Source: Halopenitus persicus (GTDB taxonomy: Archaea > Halobacteriota > Halobacteria > Halobacteriales > Haloferacaceae). Taken from it: a stretch of 64,000 nucleotides of DNA. Below are positions 53,363 to 62,010 of the stretch, piece after piece. The notes below the pieces were generated by a model that worked only from the letters and a program-made list of their open reading frames with translations, did no database searches and was not told where the DNA came from. The DNA lies in NCBI RefSeq assembly GCF_900107205.1, contig NZ_FNPC01000003.1:367027-431026 (forward strand). Reading direction: 5' to 3'. The position numbers and the translations under genes were made by a program. Each line of letters opens with the position of its first letter. Position 1 is the first letter of the stretch.

Positions 53363-54136
53363 GTGACGACCACCCAGGTAACGCTCGTTCAGATCGACAA
53401 CTACGGTCCGTGGACGGTCACCCCCGAGCCGCGGCGCGAGATGGACCTCCAGACGATGCAGTCGCGACTGTTCGCCGACGTCGCGCAGTTCGTGGGGTCG
53501 CGGGACGGCTACGCCTTCTTCACCCGGTTCGACAACATGGTCGCGGTGACGAACGGCCTCGACGACCGCGACCACGAACGGCTCCAGGCGACGATCCGGA
53601 ACCGCTACCCGGTCACCATCAGCCTCGGCGTCTCGGTCGCCGAGCGCCCGATCGACGCGCTCGAGGACGCGACCGGGCGGATCCAGGCGGCCGGCAGCGC
53701 GCAGGACCACAGCCGGACCGAGGTGCTCGCCGGCGAGTACGTCGACGTGCCCGGCGACGACGACCTGTCGATCGCCCACTTCGACGTGAACGACGCGACC
53801 GGCAAGTACACCGACCAGCTCAACGAGTTCGACTCGTTCATCCGGATCGAGCAGGGGTACGCGGCCCTGATGAAACACCTCCGGGAGGAACACGGGGCGC
53901 TCTCCTTCTTCGTCGGCGGCGACAACATCATCTCGGTCTGCCCGGATATGGCCGAGGCCGATTACCGAGCGGCGATCGACCACGTCGGCGAGGCGGCCGG
54001 CGTCGACTTCAAGGTCGGCGTCGGTCGCGGCCGGTCGGCCCACGAGGCGGGGTTCGCCGCCAAACACGCCCTCGAGGACTGCCGGTACGAGGGAACGACG
54101 GTCGAGTTCGCCTCGCCGCCCGCCATCACGGAGTGA
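53363..54136 (+). CDS. GTP cyclohydrolase III (ArfA)
   Basis: A 257-residue enzyme that opens GTP to the formylamino-pyrimidine nucleotide (FAPy), the first step toward riboflavin and F420 in archaea. GTG 53363 starts VTTTQVTLVQIDNYGPWTVT, the conserved N-terminus. Two ferredoxin-like halves follow: FADVAQFVGSRDGYAFFTRF then ISLGVSVAERPIDALEDATG, and LSFFVGGDNIISVCPDM then VGVGRGRSAHEAGFAAKHAL. An ArfB candidate lies 1.7 kb downstream on the other strand. Confidence 0.93.
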   Translation: MTTTQVTLVQIDNYGPWTVTPEPRREMDLQTMQSRLFADVAQFVGSRDGYAFFTRFDNMVAVTNGLDDRDHERLQATIRNRYPVTISLGVSVAERPIDALEDATGRIQAAGSAQDHSRTEVLAGEYVDVPGDDDLSIAHFDVNDATGKYTDQLNEFDSFIRIEQGYAALMKHLREEHGALSFFVGGDNIISVCPDMAEADYRAAIDHVGEAAGVDFKVGVGRGRSAHEAGFAAKHALEDCRYEGTTVEFASPPAITE

Positions 54137-54181
54137 CGCGCTGCGCCGCAACCGTCTCGCCGGTCTCGCAGGGTGACCGAC

Positions 54182-55673
54182 TCACCGGTCGACGCGCGGC
54201 AGCCTGATCGCGACCGTCGACTCGCCAGTCCCGTGGTCGGGGAACGACATCTCGCCATAGGAGCCGTCGACGACCCACTTGACGAGCCAGAGGCCGATCC
54301 CGCCGCCGTGTTCAAGCGGCGTCTCCGTTCCCTCCGACAGCGCGCGCCGGTCGTCCTCCGGGATCGGCGGTCCGGGGTTCGAGACCGACAGCTCGAGGAA
54401 CCCGCCGTCCGTCGCCGAGACGGCGATCGACACTTCCGGCGGTCCGTCGGAGCCGTCCTGGTGGGTCACGGCGTTGACGAGCAGCTCGACGATCGCGATG
54501 TCGATCCGCTCGTGCGCGATGACCCGGTCGAGGGCGGGGTCGACATCAGTCGCGTCGGCGTCGGTGCCGGAGTCGTCGCCCGAATCGATCGCCACGGGGT
54601 CCCCCGCGATCTCCAGGGAGAACTCCGCGTCGGGATACCGGTCGCGGACGCGCTCGACCGCGACCCAGATCTCGGCCAGCGGGTCGACGGACTCGATCGT
54701 CTCGTCCGTGAGCGTGCCCTGGATGTGGCGGGCCTTCTCGGACCGATCGACGACCCGCTCGGCGTACTCGATGCAGGTGTCGACGTGCTCCCGGGTCGTC
54801 GAGCCCGGAGCGGCCTCCTCGCGCAACAGCTCGAGGTAGCCGAGGACGACGTTCAGTTCGTTGCGGATGTTGTGCCGGAGCGCCCGGTCGACGACGGACA
54901 GGCGCTGTTCGCGCCGCGAGACCTGCCGGCGGGCCCGGGCGAGCTCGTGGGTCTGTTCGAGCATCAACCGCACGTCCATTCGGGACTCGTCCCGGGTCCC
55001 GTCCGCCGTTTCGGACGACCGACTCGACCGGCTGCACCGCTCCGAGGGCGGAACGTAAAAGGGGTTCTCACAGAGCGTATCCGCGTAGACGATCCGCTCG
55101 TGGGTCCAGACGGCCGCCGCGATCGACCGGTTCGTGAACCGCCCGAGGTCGTACTGACATAGGGCGGTCACCGGGAGGTCCGGACAGCACTCGTCGAAGC
55201 CGACCTCGAACTCGAGGACGTCCTCGAAGTCCGACCCCGTCCGGAAGCTCCAGGTCGCCGGCGACGCAGAGCCCCTCGTGACGCTCGCTCGCGTCCGCCT
55301 CGCGGGCCCGGTCCGCGAGGAGCTCGACGGTTCGGTCCGGATCGAAGGTTCCGGGCGAGTAGACGTCGCTCGCCTCCGCGATCTCGAGGTCCCCCGCGTC
55401 GATCCGCCGGTCGACGTCGATCCCGGCCGCCTCGAGGGCCGACTCGATCGTCGCCGTCTCGTTGGCGTCGGCGAGGTAGAGACACCGCCGGTCGTTCGTG
55501 AGCGCGGCCTCGAGGAAGGCAGCGGCCGCCCGGAGCTGCTCCGCCGTCGTGTCGTAAAACAGCGCGAGATGCCGCCCCAGCTCCTCGCGGTCGAAGGCGG
55601 CCCGCAGCGATTCGTACCGGAGCGCGTCCGTCCCGGTCGGGGACGAGCGATCCTCCGACTCCGGCGTGGACAT
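54182..55673 (-). CDS. MEDS-domain sensor histidine kinase with an apparent frameshift
   Basis: The protein is read in two frames. From 55673 the frame encodes MEDS-type residues (GRHLALFYDTTAEQLRAAAA, then CLYLADANETATIESALEAA), then loses homology after CVAGD. A frame shifted by one base takes over at ATWSFRTGSDFEDVLEFEVG, and continues through ALCQYDLGRFTNRSIAAAV and the kinase. The break is near 55250-55265. The H-box is RALRHNIRNELNVVLGYLEL, and the ATPase part has LLVNAVTHQDGSDG, VSNPGPPIPEDDR and GGGIGLWLVKWVVDG. The joined length is about 497 residues. It is either inactivated in this strain or a sequence error. Confidence 0.85.
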
Positions 55674-55790
55674 ACACGGGGTTCGACGATCCAGGCAGTT
55701 AGCCCTTCGGGTGCGAGCGTGACGGTTCGGCTCGCGTGGCTGTCCGTGTCGCGTGCTGTATGGATCCGCCTGGCTGAACGCGTCACGCGG

Positions 55791-56561
55791 CTACGCGTGC
55801 TCTTTCGGCAGCAGATCCTCGAACGGCTGGTCGTCGAGCCACTCGCAGAGCTGGACGAGCTGGTCGGTGGCCGCCTCGAACAACTGCTCGCCCTTCTCGG
55901 CGGTCGCGTCCGTCTGGTCGCCGAGGACGCCGTTGTCCGTGTTGTCGATGGCGTCGTAGAACGTTCGCGCGCCGTGTCGGTTCATCTCGCTCGCCTCGAA
56001 CTCCGGGAAGCCGCCGTCCCGCGCGTCGGCGAGACGGTCGTCGTGGACGAGCTCCGGGCGCAGATGCTGGATCAGCGCCGTTTCCTTGGGCCCCCCGTGG
56101 GGACCGTTCCGCTCGAAGAGGTCGTCGACGAGCTCCGGGATCGAGTCGTTCCACATCCACTCGACCGCGTACAGGACCTCCTCGTCCCGGAGCCGGCGAC
56201 CGACCTCCCGGAGGTGCTCGACGTTTCCGCCGTGGGCGTTCACGTAGATCACGCGGTCGATCCCGTGGTACGCCAGGTTCCGGGTGAACGACTCGACGTA
56301 GTCCCGAAAGACGGGCGCGTCGACCCACATCGTGCCGTTGAACTGCCGGTGGTGCGGGCTCACCCCGACGTTGATCGTCGGCGTTCGGAGGAAGCCGGTC
56401 CGGTCGGCGGCCGCCCGCGCGAACCCCTCCGCGATCAGGTGGTCGGTCGCCAGCGGGAGGTGGGGACCGTGCTGTTCCGTCGACCCGAGCGGCACGAGCG
56501 CGAGGGATTCGTTCTCGAAGTACGCGTCGAGGTCCGGCCAGGATTCCGCCGCGAGATACAT
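55791..56561 (-). CDS. Creatininase-family amidohydrolase (ArfB candidate)
   Basis: A 256-residue metal-dependent enzyme. Creatininase signatures are LVPLGSTEQHGPHLPLATDH near residue 20, VGVSPHHRQFNGTM near 65 and VIYVNAHGGNVEHLREVG near 107, with the metal residues Glu, His, Asp and His visible. In archaea a creatininase-fold FAPy formamide hydrolase (ArfB) follows GTP cyclohydrolase III in riboflavin/F420 synthesis. The proximity of arfA makes that role plausible here, though generic creatininase-type enzymes are also common. Confidence 0.88.
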   Translation of the reverse strand: MYLAAESWPDLDAYFENESLALVPLGSTEQHGPHLPLATDHLIAEGFARAAADRTGFLRTPTINVGVSPHHRQFNGTMWVDAPVFRDYVESFTRNLAYHGIDRVIYVNAHGGNVEHLREVGRRLRDEEVLYAVEWMWNDSIPELVDDLFERNGPHGGPKETALIQHLRPELVHDDRLADARDGGFPEFEASEMNRHGARTFYDAIDNTDNGVLGDQTDATAEKGEQLFEAATDQLVQLCEWLDDQPFEDLLPKEHA

Positions 56562-56634
56562 ACCGTTCGATAGCGGACGGCACACGCTTGAATCTGTGCA
56601 AAGGGGCCGATCAGCCGGCGTCACCGGACGGTGT

Positions 56635-56649
56635 TATTACTTAGTAATA
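56635..56649. promoter_or_regulatory. 15-base palindrome upstream of tenA
   Basis: TATTACTTAGTAATA is a perfect palindrome around a central T, 23 bases before the tenA ATG at 56672, in AT-rich DNA that also contains the likely TATA element. Position over the transcription start suggests repressor binding, perhaps in response to thiamine status. The regulator is not in this window. Confidence 0.45.
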
Positions 56650-56671
56650 TTAGTTAGTTATATCACGCTCG

Positions 56672-57355
56672 ATGCCGTCACCTTCGGACATGAGTTTCAC
56701 GACCGATCTCGAGTCGGTGGCGGAACCGATCTGGGACGACATCCTGTCGCACCCGATGGTCGAGGCGCTCGGGGACGGAACGCTCGATGAGGAGCCGTTC
56801 CGATACTGGGTCAGACAGGATTACGTCTATCTGGTCGAGTACGCGCGGGTGTTCGCCACCGGGGCCGCGAGGGCGCCGGATCTCGATCGGATGGCGACCT
56901 TCGCCGAGCTCCTCGAGTCGACGATCGCCGACGAGATGGACCTCCACCGCGCGTACGCCGCCGAGTTCGGCATCTCCGAATCGGCGCTTGCGGCGACCGA
57001 GCCCTCGCCGACCACCCGAGGCTACACCGACTTCCTCGTCCGAGTCGCGTCGACGGGCAGTTTCGGCGACCTGGTCGCCGCGCTGTTGCCCTGTATGTGG
57101 GGCTTCAACGAGACCGGAACCCGTCTCGCTCGGCGGGGAGTGCCCGACGACGACCGATACGCGGACTGGATCGAGACGTACGCCGGCGCGGAGTTCACCG
57201 AGCTGACCGAGTGGTGCAAGACCCTGCTGGACGACGTGGCCGCCGACGCGAGCGAGCGGGAGCGCGAACGGTACCGCGACCGCTTCGAGACGTCGGCGCG
57301 CTACGAGTACCGGTTCTGGGACGCCGCCTGGCGCCAGGAGGAGTGGTCGGCGTGA
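56672..57355 (+). CDS. tenA: TenA-family thiaminase II/aminopyrimidine hydrolase
   Basis: A 227-residue all-helical protein. Signatures are PFRYWVRQDYVYLVEYARVF near residue 32, with the conserved Tyr residues, and LLPCMWGFNETGTRL near 140 with the catalytic Cys. The family deaminates or hydrolyses damaged thiamine precursors for salvage of the pyrimidine. The start could be 56672 or the ATG at 56690. It is followed by a sodium:solute symporter, which may carry the precursor. Confidence 0.9.
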   Translation: MPSPSDMSFTTDLESVAEPIWDDILSHPMVEALGDGTLDEEPFRYWVRQDYVYLVEYARVFATGAARAPDLDRMATFAELLESTIADEMDLHRAYAAEFGISESALAATEPSPTTRGYTDFLVRVASTGSFGDLVAALLPCMWGFNETGTRLARRGVPDDDRYADWIETYAGAEFTELTEWCKTLLDDVAADASERERERYRDRFETSARYEYRFWDAAWRQEEWSA

Positions 57356-57432
57356 AAGCAGCTTCCGGATCGCGAGGGCTGGCTGCCTCGGTGGCGCCGC
57401 CGGCGGCTTCGGGGGGCGAGACGCGATGGTGA
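57352..57432 (+). CDS. 26-residue bridging frame between tenA and the symporter
   Basis: GTG at 57352 overlaps the tenA stop (GTGA) and opens a 27-codon frame (VKAASGSRGLAASVAPPAAS...) whose TGA overlaps the symporter ATG. It bridges the 70-base gap and may only relay ribosomes from tenA to the symporter gene. No domain is visible. Confidence 0.2.
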   Translation: MKAASGSRGLAASVAPPAASGGETRW

Positions 57433-59027
57433 CCGCCGTAACGGCGCTCGGCCTCGCGGTCGTCACGCTGGTCGTCTTCACCGTCGTCGGGATCCGGCTC
57501 TCCCGGGGGCGGGTTCGCTCCGTGGAGGACCTCATCGCCGCCCGCGACTCCGCCGGCAGCGGTCGAACGGCCGCGACGCTCGTCGCCTCGGTGATGGGCG
57601 TGTGGATCCTCCTTTCGGCCCCCGAAGCCGGCGCGCTCTTCGGGATCGCCGCGGTCGCGGGCTACGCGGTCGGCGAGTCGCTCCCGATGCTCGTCTACTC
57701 GCGGATCGGCCCCCGGATCCGCGAGGTGATCCCCGAGGGACACGCGCTCACCGAGTACGTCCTCGTCCGCTACGGCCGCGGGATGTACGCGCTGGTGCTC
57801 GCCGTCAGCGTCCTCTACATGTTCGTCTTCCTGGCCGCCGAGCTGACGGGGATCGCGCAGGCGTTCCACCACGTCGCGGCGGTCCCGCGGTGGCAGACGG
57901 CGACCCTCGTCGGCGGATTCGTCCTCCTGTACACGGGCTACGGCGGCCTGCGGGCGAGCATCGCCACCGACACGATCCAGACGCTGATCGTCCTTCCGCT
58001 GCTCGCCGCGGCGGCGCTTGCGGTCGTTCTCGCGAGCGGCGGGACGGCCGCCGTCCACCGTGGGGTCGTGGCCGCGAATCCGACGCTCCTCGATCCCACG
58101 TACGTGCCCGGCATCAGGTTCGGGATCGCGCTCGTCTTCGCCGTCCTCGGCGCGGAGCTCGTCAACCAGACCTGGTGGCAGCGCATCTACGCCGCCGACG
58201 GGTCCCGAACGGTGGAGCGTGGCTTCCGAGCCGCAACCGTCGTCAACGGGCTGGTGATGGTCGTGGCGACGCTGCTCGGCGTCGTCGCCGTTGGCGCTGC
58301 CGCCGTCGAGACGAGCGGCTCGGGATACAACGCCGGTATCGCCTTCTTCGTCCTGCTCGAAGGCGCCGCCGGCGAGGCGGTCGTCCTCGGGGTGCTCCTG
58401 TTGGCGCTCGCCCTCGTAATGAGCACGGCCGACAGCCTGTTCTCGGGGCTGGCGAGCCTCGTGACGGCGGATCTCCCGCGACTGCTCGCGGACCCCGACG
58501 ACCGGACCCTGCGGCTGGGCGCACGGGCGCTCACGGCCGTCGTCGCGATCGCGGCGATCCTGGTGAGCCTCCGGGCACGCAGCGTGCTCCGGCTGTTCTT
58601 CCTCGCCGACCTGCTCGGCGCCGCGGTCGCCGCCCCGATCGTGTACGGCCTCTTCTCCCGCCGACTCTCGGGGGGCGGCGCGCTCGCGAGCGCCCTCGGC
58701 GGCCTCCTGGTCGGCGCGGCGACCTTCCCGTTCCCCTTCGGCCTCCACCGGACGCTCGATGCGGCCCTGGGCGGCGCGCTGCCGGCGCCCGACGCGACCT
58801 ATCTGCTCCCGTTCGCCGGCGCGTTCCTCGTTTCGTCCGGTCTGACGCTGCTTTTCGCCCGGCTGGGCGACGACGAGTTCGACTTCGACCGGCTCTCACG
58901 CGAGATCCGACGCCTCGACGACCCTGCCCGCCCCGACGACCCGACGCCCGCCGCGGACGGCGGGCTCCCGAGCCCGGATCGCGAGGACGGCGGCGGCGAG
59001 CCCGACGGCGGTACCGATCGCGAGTGA
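57426..59027 (+). CDS. Sodium:solute symporter (SSS family)
   Basis: A 533-residue transporter with about thirteen helices and an acidic Pro/Asp-rich tail. SSS features are LVYTGYGG-like LLYTGYGGLRASIATDTIQT near residue 163, GAELVNQTWWQRIYAADGSR near 240 and LALVMSTADSLFSGLASLVT near 330. Sodium-coupled uptake is expected. The position behind tenA suggests a thiamine-precursor or related pyrimidine substrate; this is context only. Confidence 0.88.
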   Translation: MVTAVTALGLAVVTLVVFTVVGIRLSRGRVRSVEDLIAARDSAGSGRTAATLVASVMGVWILLSAPEAGALFGIAAVAGYAVGESLPMLVYSRIGPRIREVIPEGHALTEYVLVRYGRGMYALVLAVSVLYMFVFLAAELTGIAQAFHHVAAVPRWQTATLVGGFVLLYTGYGGLRASIATDTIQTLIVLPLLAAAALAVVLASGGTAAVHRGVVAANPTLLDPTYVPGIRFGIALVFAVLGAELVNQTWWQRIYAADGSRTVERGFRAATVVNGLVMVVATLLGVVAVGAAAVETSGSGYNAGIAFFVLLEGAAGEAVVLGVLLLALALVMSTADSLFSGLASLVTADLPRLLADPDDRTLRLGARALTAVVAIAAILVSLRARSVLRLFFLADLLGAAVAAPIVYGLFSRRLSGGGALASALGGLLVGAATFPFPFGLHRTLDAALGGALPAPDATYLLPFAGAFLVSSGLTLLFARLGDDEFDFDRLSREIRRLDDPARPDDPTPAADGGLPSPDREDGGGEPDGGTDRE

Positions 59028-59082
59028 GGACCTTCCCGTGAACAGCCGAAAGTTGTTTGTTACCAAATCACATAGATCTTAT

Positions 59083-59592
59083 ATGGGTACAGTCACCGTC
59101 TCACGAACGGAATCGCTCCGGTATACGTGGGGAGCGGGAATCGCGGGAGGGTTCGTCGGTGGCGTCGGGATGGGGTTGATCCTGCACCTGGGAGCGAACA
59201 TGATGCCGCTCATCGGGGCGCTCTACGGACGACCGACGGTGGTGGGCGGATGGGTCGGCCATCTGGTGAACAGCGTCCTGATCGGCCTCCTGTTCACCCT
59301 GCTCGTTTCACGCCCCGTCGTTCGTCGGCAGCTGACGACCACGTTCGGCTGTCTCGTCTCCGGCGTCGTCTACGCCGCGGCCGTCGGGCTCGCCACGACC
59401 GGGATCATGTTGCCGATCTCGATGAACGTGCTCGGGAGACGAACGATTCCGGAACCCATCCTTCCGCTGCCGGGGATGGTCGGCGGCATGCTCGTCGTCC
59501 TCTCCGTGGGCGTCGCCCACCTCGTGTACGGGTTGTTGCTGGGCGCCACCTACGGCGTCATCCATACCCGACCCGACCCCGGCGACGGATGA
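59083..59592 (+). CDS. Four-helix membrane protein, unknown
   Basis: A 169-residue protein with four hydrophobic segments (GAGIAGGFVGGVGMGLILHL, then HLVNSVLIGLLFTLLVSRPV, then TTFGCLVSGVVYAAAVGLAT, then GGMLVVLSVGVAHLVYGLLL). The Gly-rich first helix and PEPILPLPGMV loop occur in a haloarchaeal family often found near regulators. ATG 59083 follows tagatcttatatgg, a TATA-like stretch; the frame upstream lacks homology. Confidence 0.65.
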   Translation: MGTVTVSRTESLRYTWGAGIAGGFVGGVGMGLILHLGANMMPLIGALYGRPTVVGGWVGHLVNSVLIGLLFTLLVSRPVVRRQLTTTFGCLVSGVVYAAAVGLATTGIMLPISMNVLGRRTIPEPILPLPGMVGGMLVVLSVGVAHLVYGLLLGATYGVIHTRPDPGDG

Positions 59593-59645
59593 GGGGTGGG
59601 CACGTCCCTCCCCGCTCCGCCGTCGGTCGACGGCCGCCGGTCCCG

Positions 59646-60083
59646 CTACCGGCGAGCGACGCCGACGTATGCGAGGCCGATGCTTCCGAGAAGGATCAGG
59701 ACGCGATGGACGACGTCCGGAAGCGGGAGGATCCGGTCACCTGCGATGCCGACGATCGCGAGAAGCGTCGCGATCGCCGTCGAGAACGGACGGGATGTGA
59801 GTCGATGCGTGAAGACTCGAAGCGACCAGTATCCAGTCTCCGCCGTCGACGCGAGGCCGGCGCCGAGCGGCCGATTCCCGTCGGGATTCTCGGCCGGAGC
59901 GAAGTCGGGGTACTCCGCGAGCGGAACGGTCACGATCTCGCCGGTGTGGAGGCGCCGTTCCCCGGCGTCCGCAACGCGGAGCAGCGTCACCGTGCCCTCG
60001 CCGCGTCCGACGACGCGATAGATACCGTCCGGGACGTCGGCGTCGACCGGCTTGACGTGGTCGTATGGTTCCGGAGGGATCAT
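59646..60083 (-). CDS. Haloarchaeal membrane protein, unknown
   Basis: A 145-residue protein with a soluble N-terminal beta-rich domain (DGIYRVVGRGEGTVTLLRVA, then LHTGEIVTVPLAEYPDF) followed by two hydrophobic helices (TAIATLLAIVGIAGDRI and RVLILLGSIGLAYVGVA). The domain order suggests a sensor-like or anchoring role. Family not recognised. It is separated from the next minus-strand gene by 74 bases. Confidence 0.65.
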   Translation of the reverse strand: MIPPEPYDHVKPVDADVPDGIYRVVGRGEGTVTLLRVADAGERRLHTGEIVTVPLAEYPDFAPAENPDGNRPLGAGLASTAETGYWSLRVFTHRLTSRPFSTAIATLLAIVGIAGDRILPLPDVVHRVLILLGSIGLAYVGVARR

Positions 60084-60157
60084 CCGTGGGTCGGCACGGC
60101 GTCCGTTGCGGGAACGGTCCCCATCGCTCGTCGTCGGCCCCGGACACGAGACATCCG

Positions 60158-60481
60158 TTAGGTCGCGTTTGATGGCGTGTACGTTCGAAGGCGGTAGATC
60201 AGTCGCGCGACGGCGAGGAGGATGATCACGCCGAAGACGGCGGGGAGGTACGACGGCACGTCGGTGATGGCCATGAGGACGCCGAGCGCGATCGCGGCCA
60301 CGCCGATCCGAAGGACGGCGTTTCCGACGACGTCAGCGACCACCTCCTCGGGAACCGATGACGTCTCGTCGTATCCAGCTATGAGGAACGTCCAGCCCCG
60401 GAACCTGATCAGCGCTCCCGCGATCAGGAGCACCGATCCGACGCCGAGCCACTGCAGGGCCGTGGAGGGCACGCCGAGCAT
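60158..60481 (-). CDS. Small membrane protein, DUF3784-like
   Basis: A 107-residue protein with three helices. The segment RFRGWTFLIAGYDETSSVPE matches the conserved GW.LIAGY motif of DUF3784. ATG 60481 is chosen for the usual family length; a GTG at 60529 would add 16 residues. It lies 72 bases downstream of the 60554-61459 gene on the same strand. Function unknown. Confidence 0.6.
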   Translation of the reverse strand: MLGVPSTALQWLGVGSVLLIAGALIRFRGWTFLIAGYDETSSVPEEVVADVVGNAVLRIGVAAIALGVLMAITDVPSYLPAVFGVIILLAVARLIYRLRTYTPSNAT

Positions 60482-60553
60482 AGTCGTCCCGTTGGTCCCG
60501 CTCCAAGTTGAATCATCCTGATCGTTCACTGCCGTACCACGCGATCGCCTGCA

Positions 60554-61459
60554 TCACGAGACGATCGCCTGGACGTAGACGTGTGCGTACGCGCTTGCCC
60601 ACACGATGGAGAGCAACTCGGAGACGCTCGCCGCGATCACGTCCACCGCCGGCGCCACCCACGCCAGTCTCGCCCCCGTCTCGGGGAGGGACGCCGGCAG
60701 CTGGAGTCCGAGCACGCTCCCGAGGACGAGCACGACGATGAGCACGAACTTCCCGCGGTAGTTCGTCGTGACGTGCCAGCTCACCCGAAGCGACTCGACG
60801 GGACCGTACCGACCGATGACGCAGGCCTCGGGCGCGAACCAGAACGTGAACAGCAGGAGCAGCATCGGCACGAGAAAGACGGCCCCGCCGACCGCCGCGG
60901 CGACGGGAAAGCCGACGAGTGCCACCGGATCGCCGGGGAGAACGCCGACCAGAACGAGGAGGGGAAGGCCCACGAGGGACGGGATCGTCAGCACGAATCC
61001 GACGATGAGCAGGATCACGCCGACCAACGCCGGCGTCCGCGCGAGGCTTCGCTGGATCCCCTCGCGTATCGTGACCGGGTCACCGGTCAGCTCCCCGGCG
61101 ACGATCGTGCCCACGTAGGCGCGGATCAGAAAGAGGAACGCGAACGCCGCCGCGGCCTCGAACAGGTCAACCACGGGCAGCGGGAGCACGGTGATGACGT
61201 CCGTCTCGAGCAACCGGTTGGCGAGGACGATCACGCCCGCGAAGGCGACGATCGAGGGACGGGAGCGAAACAGACCGACCGACCAGACCAACGCATCGAG
61301 GACGGTGCGCTCCGTGGCGGCCGTCTGAACGTTCCGGCAATCGAGGCAGCCACAGCCGTCGACGTCCGTCCGTTCCTTGATCGTCGGTGTCACGTCACAT
61401 TCGATCGTTTCCCGACCGATAGAAGTCCTTCGGTTCGGTGAGTCGGCGTGGTCGGTCAT
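60554..61459 (-). CDS. Multi-pass membrane protein with N-terminal Cys motif
   Basis: A 301-residue protein. The first 70 residues are soluble and contain GCGCLDCRNVQT, a possible small metal site. Six hydrophobic helices follow. The pattern LIRAYVGTIVAGELTGDPVT, then IREGIQRSLARTPALVGVIL resembles the glycerophosphodiesterase-type membrane domain and its neighbour at 62011. The start at 61459 lies 14 bases after the HTH regulator's stop, so the two form an operon. Confidence 0.7.
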   Translation of the reverse strand: MTDHADSPNRRTSIGRETIECDVTPTIKERTDVDGCGCLDCRNVQTAATERTVLDALVWSVGLFRSRPSIVAFAGVIVLANRLLETDVITVLPLPVVDLFEAAAAFAFLFLIRAYVGTIVAGELTGDPVTIREGIQRSLARTPALVGVILLIVGFVLTIPSLVGLPLLVLVGVLPGDPVALVGFPVAAAVGGAVFLVPMLLLLFTFWFAPEACVIGRYGPVESLRVSWHVTTNYRGKFVLIVVLVLGSVLGLQLPASLPETGARLAWVAPAVDVIAASVSELLSIVWASAYAHVYVQAIVS

Positions 61460-61472
61460 CCGGCGTGGTCGG

Positions 61473-61925
61473 TCATTCGGCAGTGACGAGCTGTGAGACC
61501 GCTTCGCCGGCTGCAAGCAGGATCGACGGCGGGCCGAGCAGCGACGCGACGGACCTGAACGCGCGTTTGAGGCCCGGCCGATCGTCCTCGGTGCCGAGAA
61601 ACAGCAGCGTCGGATCCTTCGAAACGACGTACACGCTCATCTCACGGCCCTTCTCCGAGTAGCAGGTGTCCGTGACCTCGATCACGCCGGCGGATTCGAG
61701 GTTCTCCAGGTGATAGTGGACGTTCTGTACGCTCTGGTCGAGTTGGTCGGCGATCCGCGACGGCGTCGCCGGCGTCTCGTTGAGCAGCCGGAAGATCTCG
61801 TAGGCCGTCTCGGAGGACAGCGCCTCGATCACGTCCCGCGTCGCGTCGTCGTCGAGACTCAACACGGCCGGGGTGTCGCTTCGTTCGACGGTGGTGTCGG
61901 TTTGCGTGGGGAGGAGTCGTGCCAT
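61473..61925 (-). CDS. ArsR-like winged-helix regulator
   Basis: A 150-residue regulator: helix-turn-helix in ALSSETAYEIFRLLNETPAT and PSRIADQLDQSVQNVHYHLE, then the wing NLESAGVIEVTDTCYSEKGR. The C-terminal tail (LFLGTEDDRPGLKRAFRSVA) includes a weak hydrophobic helix that could dimerise or attach. It is co-oriented with and immediately upstream of the 60554-61459 membrane protein, its likely target. Confidence 0.82.
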   Translation of the reverse strand: MARLLPTQTDTTVERSDTPAVLSLDDDATRDVIEALSSETAYEIFRLLNETPATPSRIADQLDQSVQNVHYHLENLESAGVIEVTDTCYSEKGREMSVYVVSKDPTLLFLGTEDDRPGLKRAFRSVASLLGPPSILLAAGEAVSQLVTAE

Positions 61926-62010
61926 GGTTACTGGTCGGTCCGCGGATGCAGGTCGCGGGGATCCGCTCGCGGAGCGTTCGAGGCCGGAGTACGTAGTTGT
62001 TGGTGGTATT

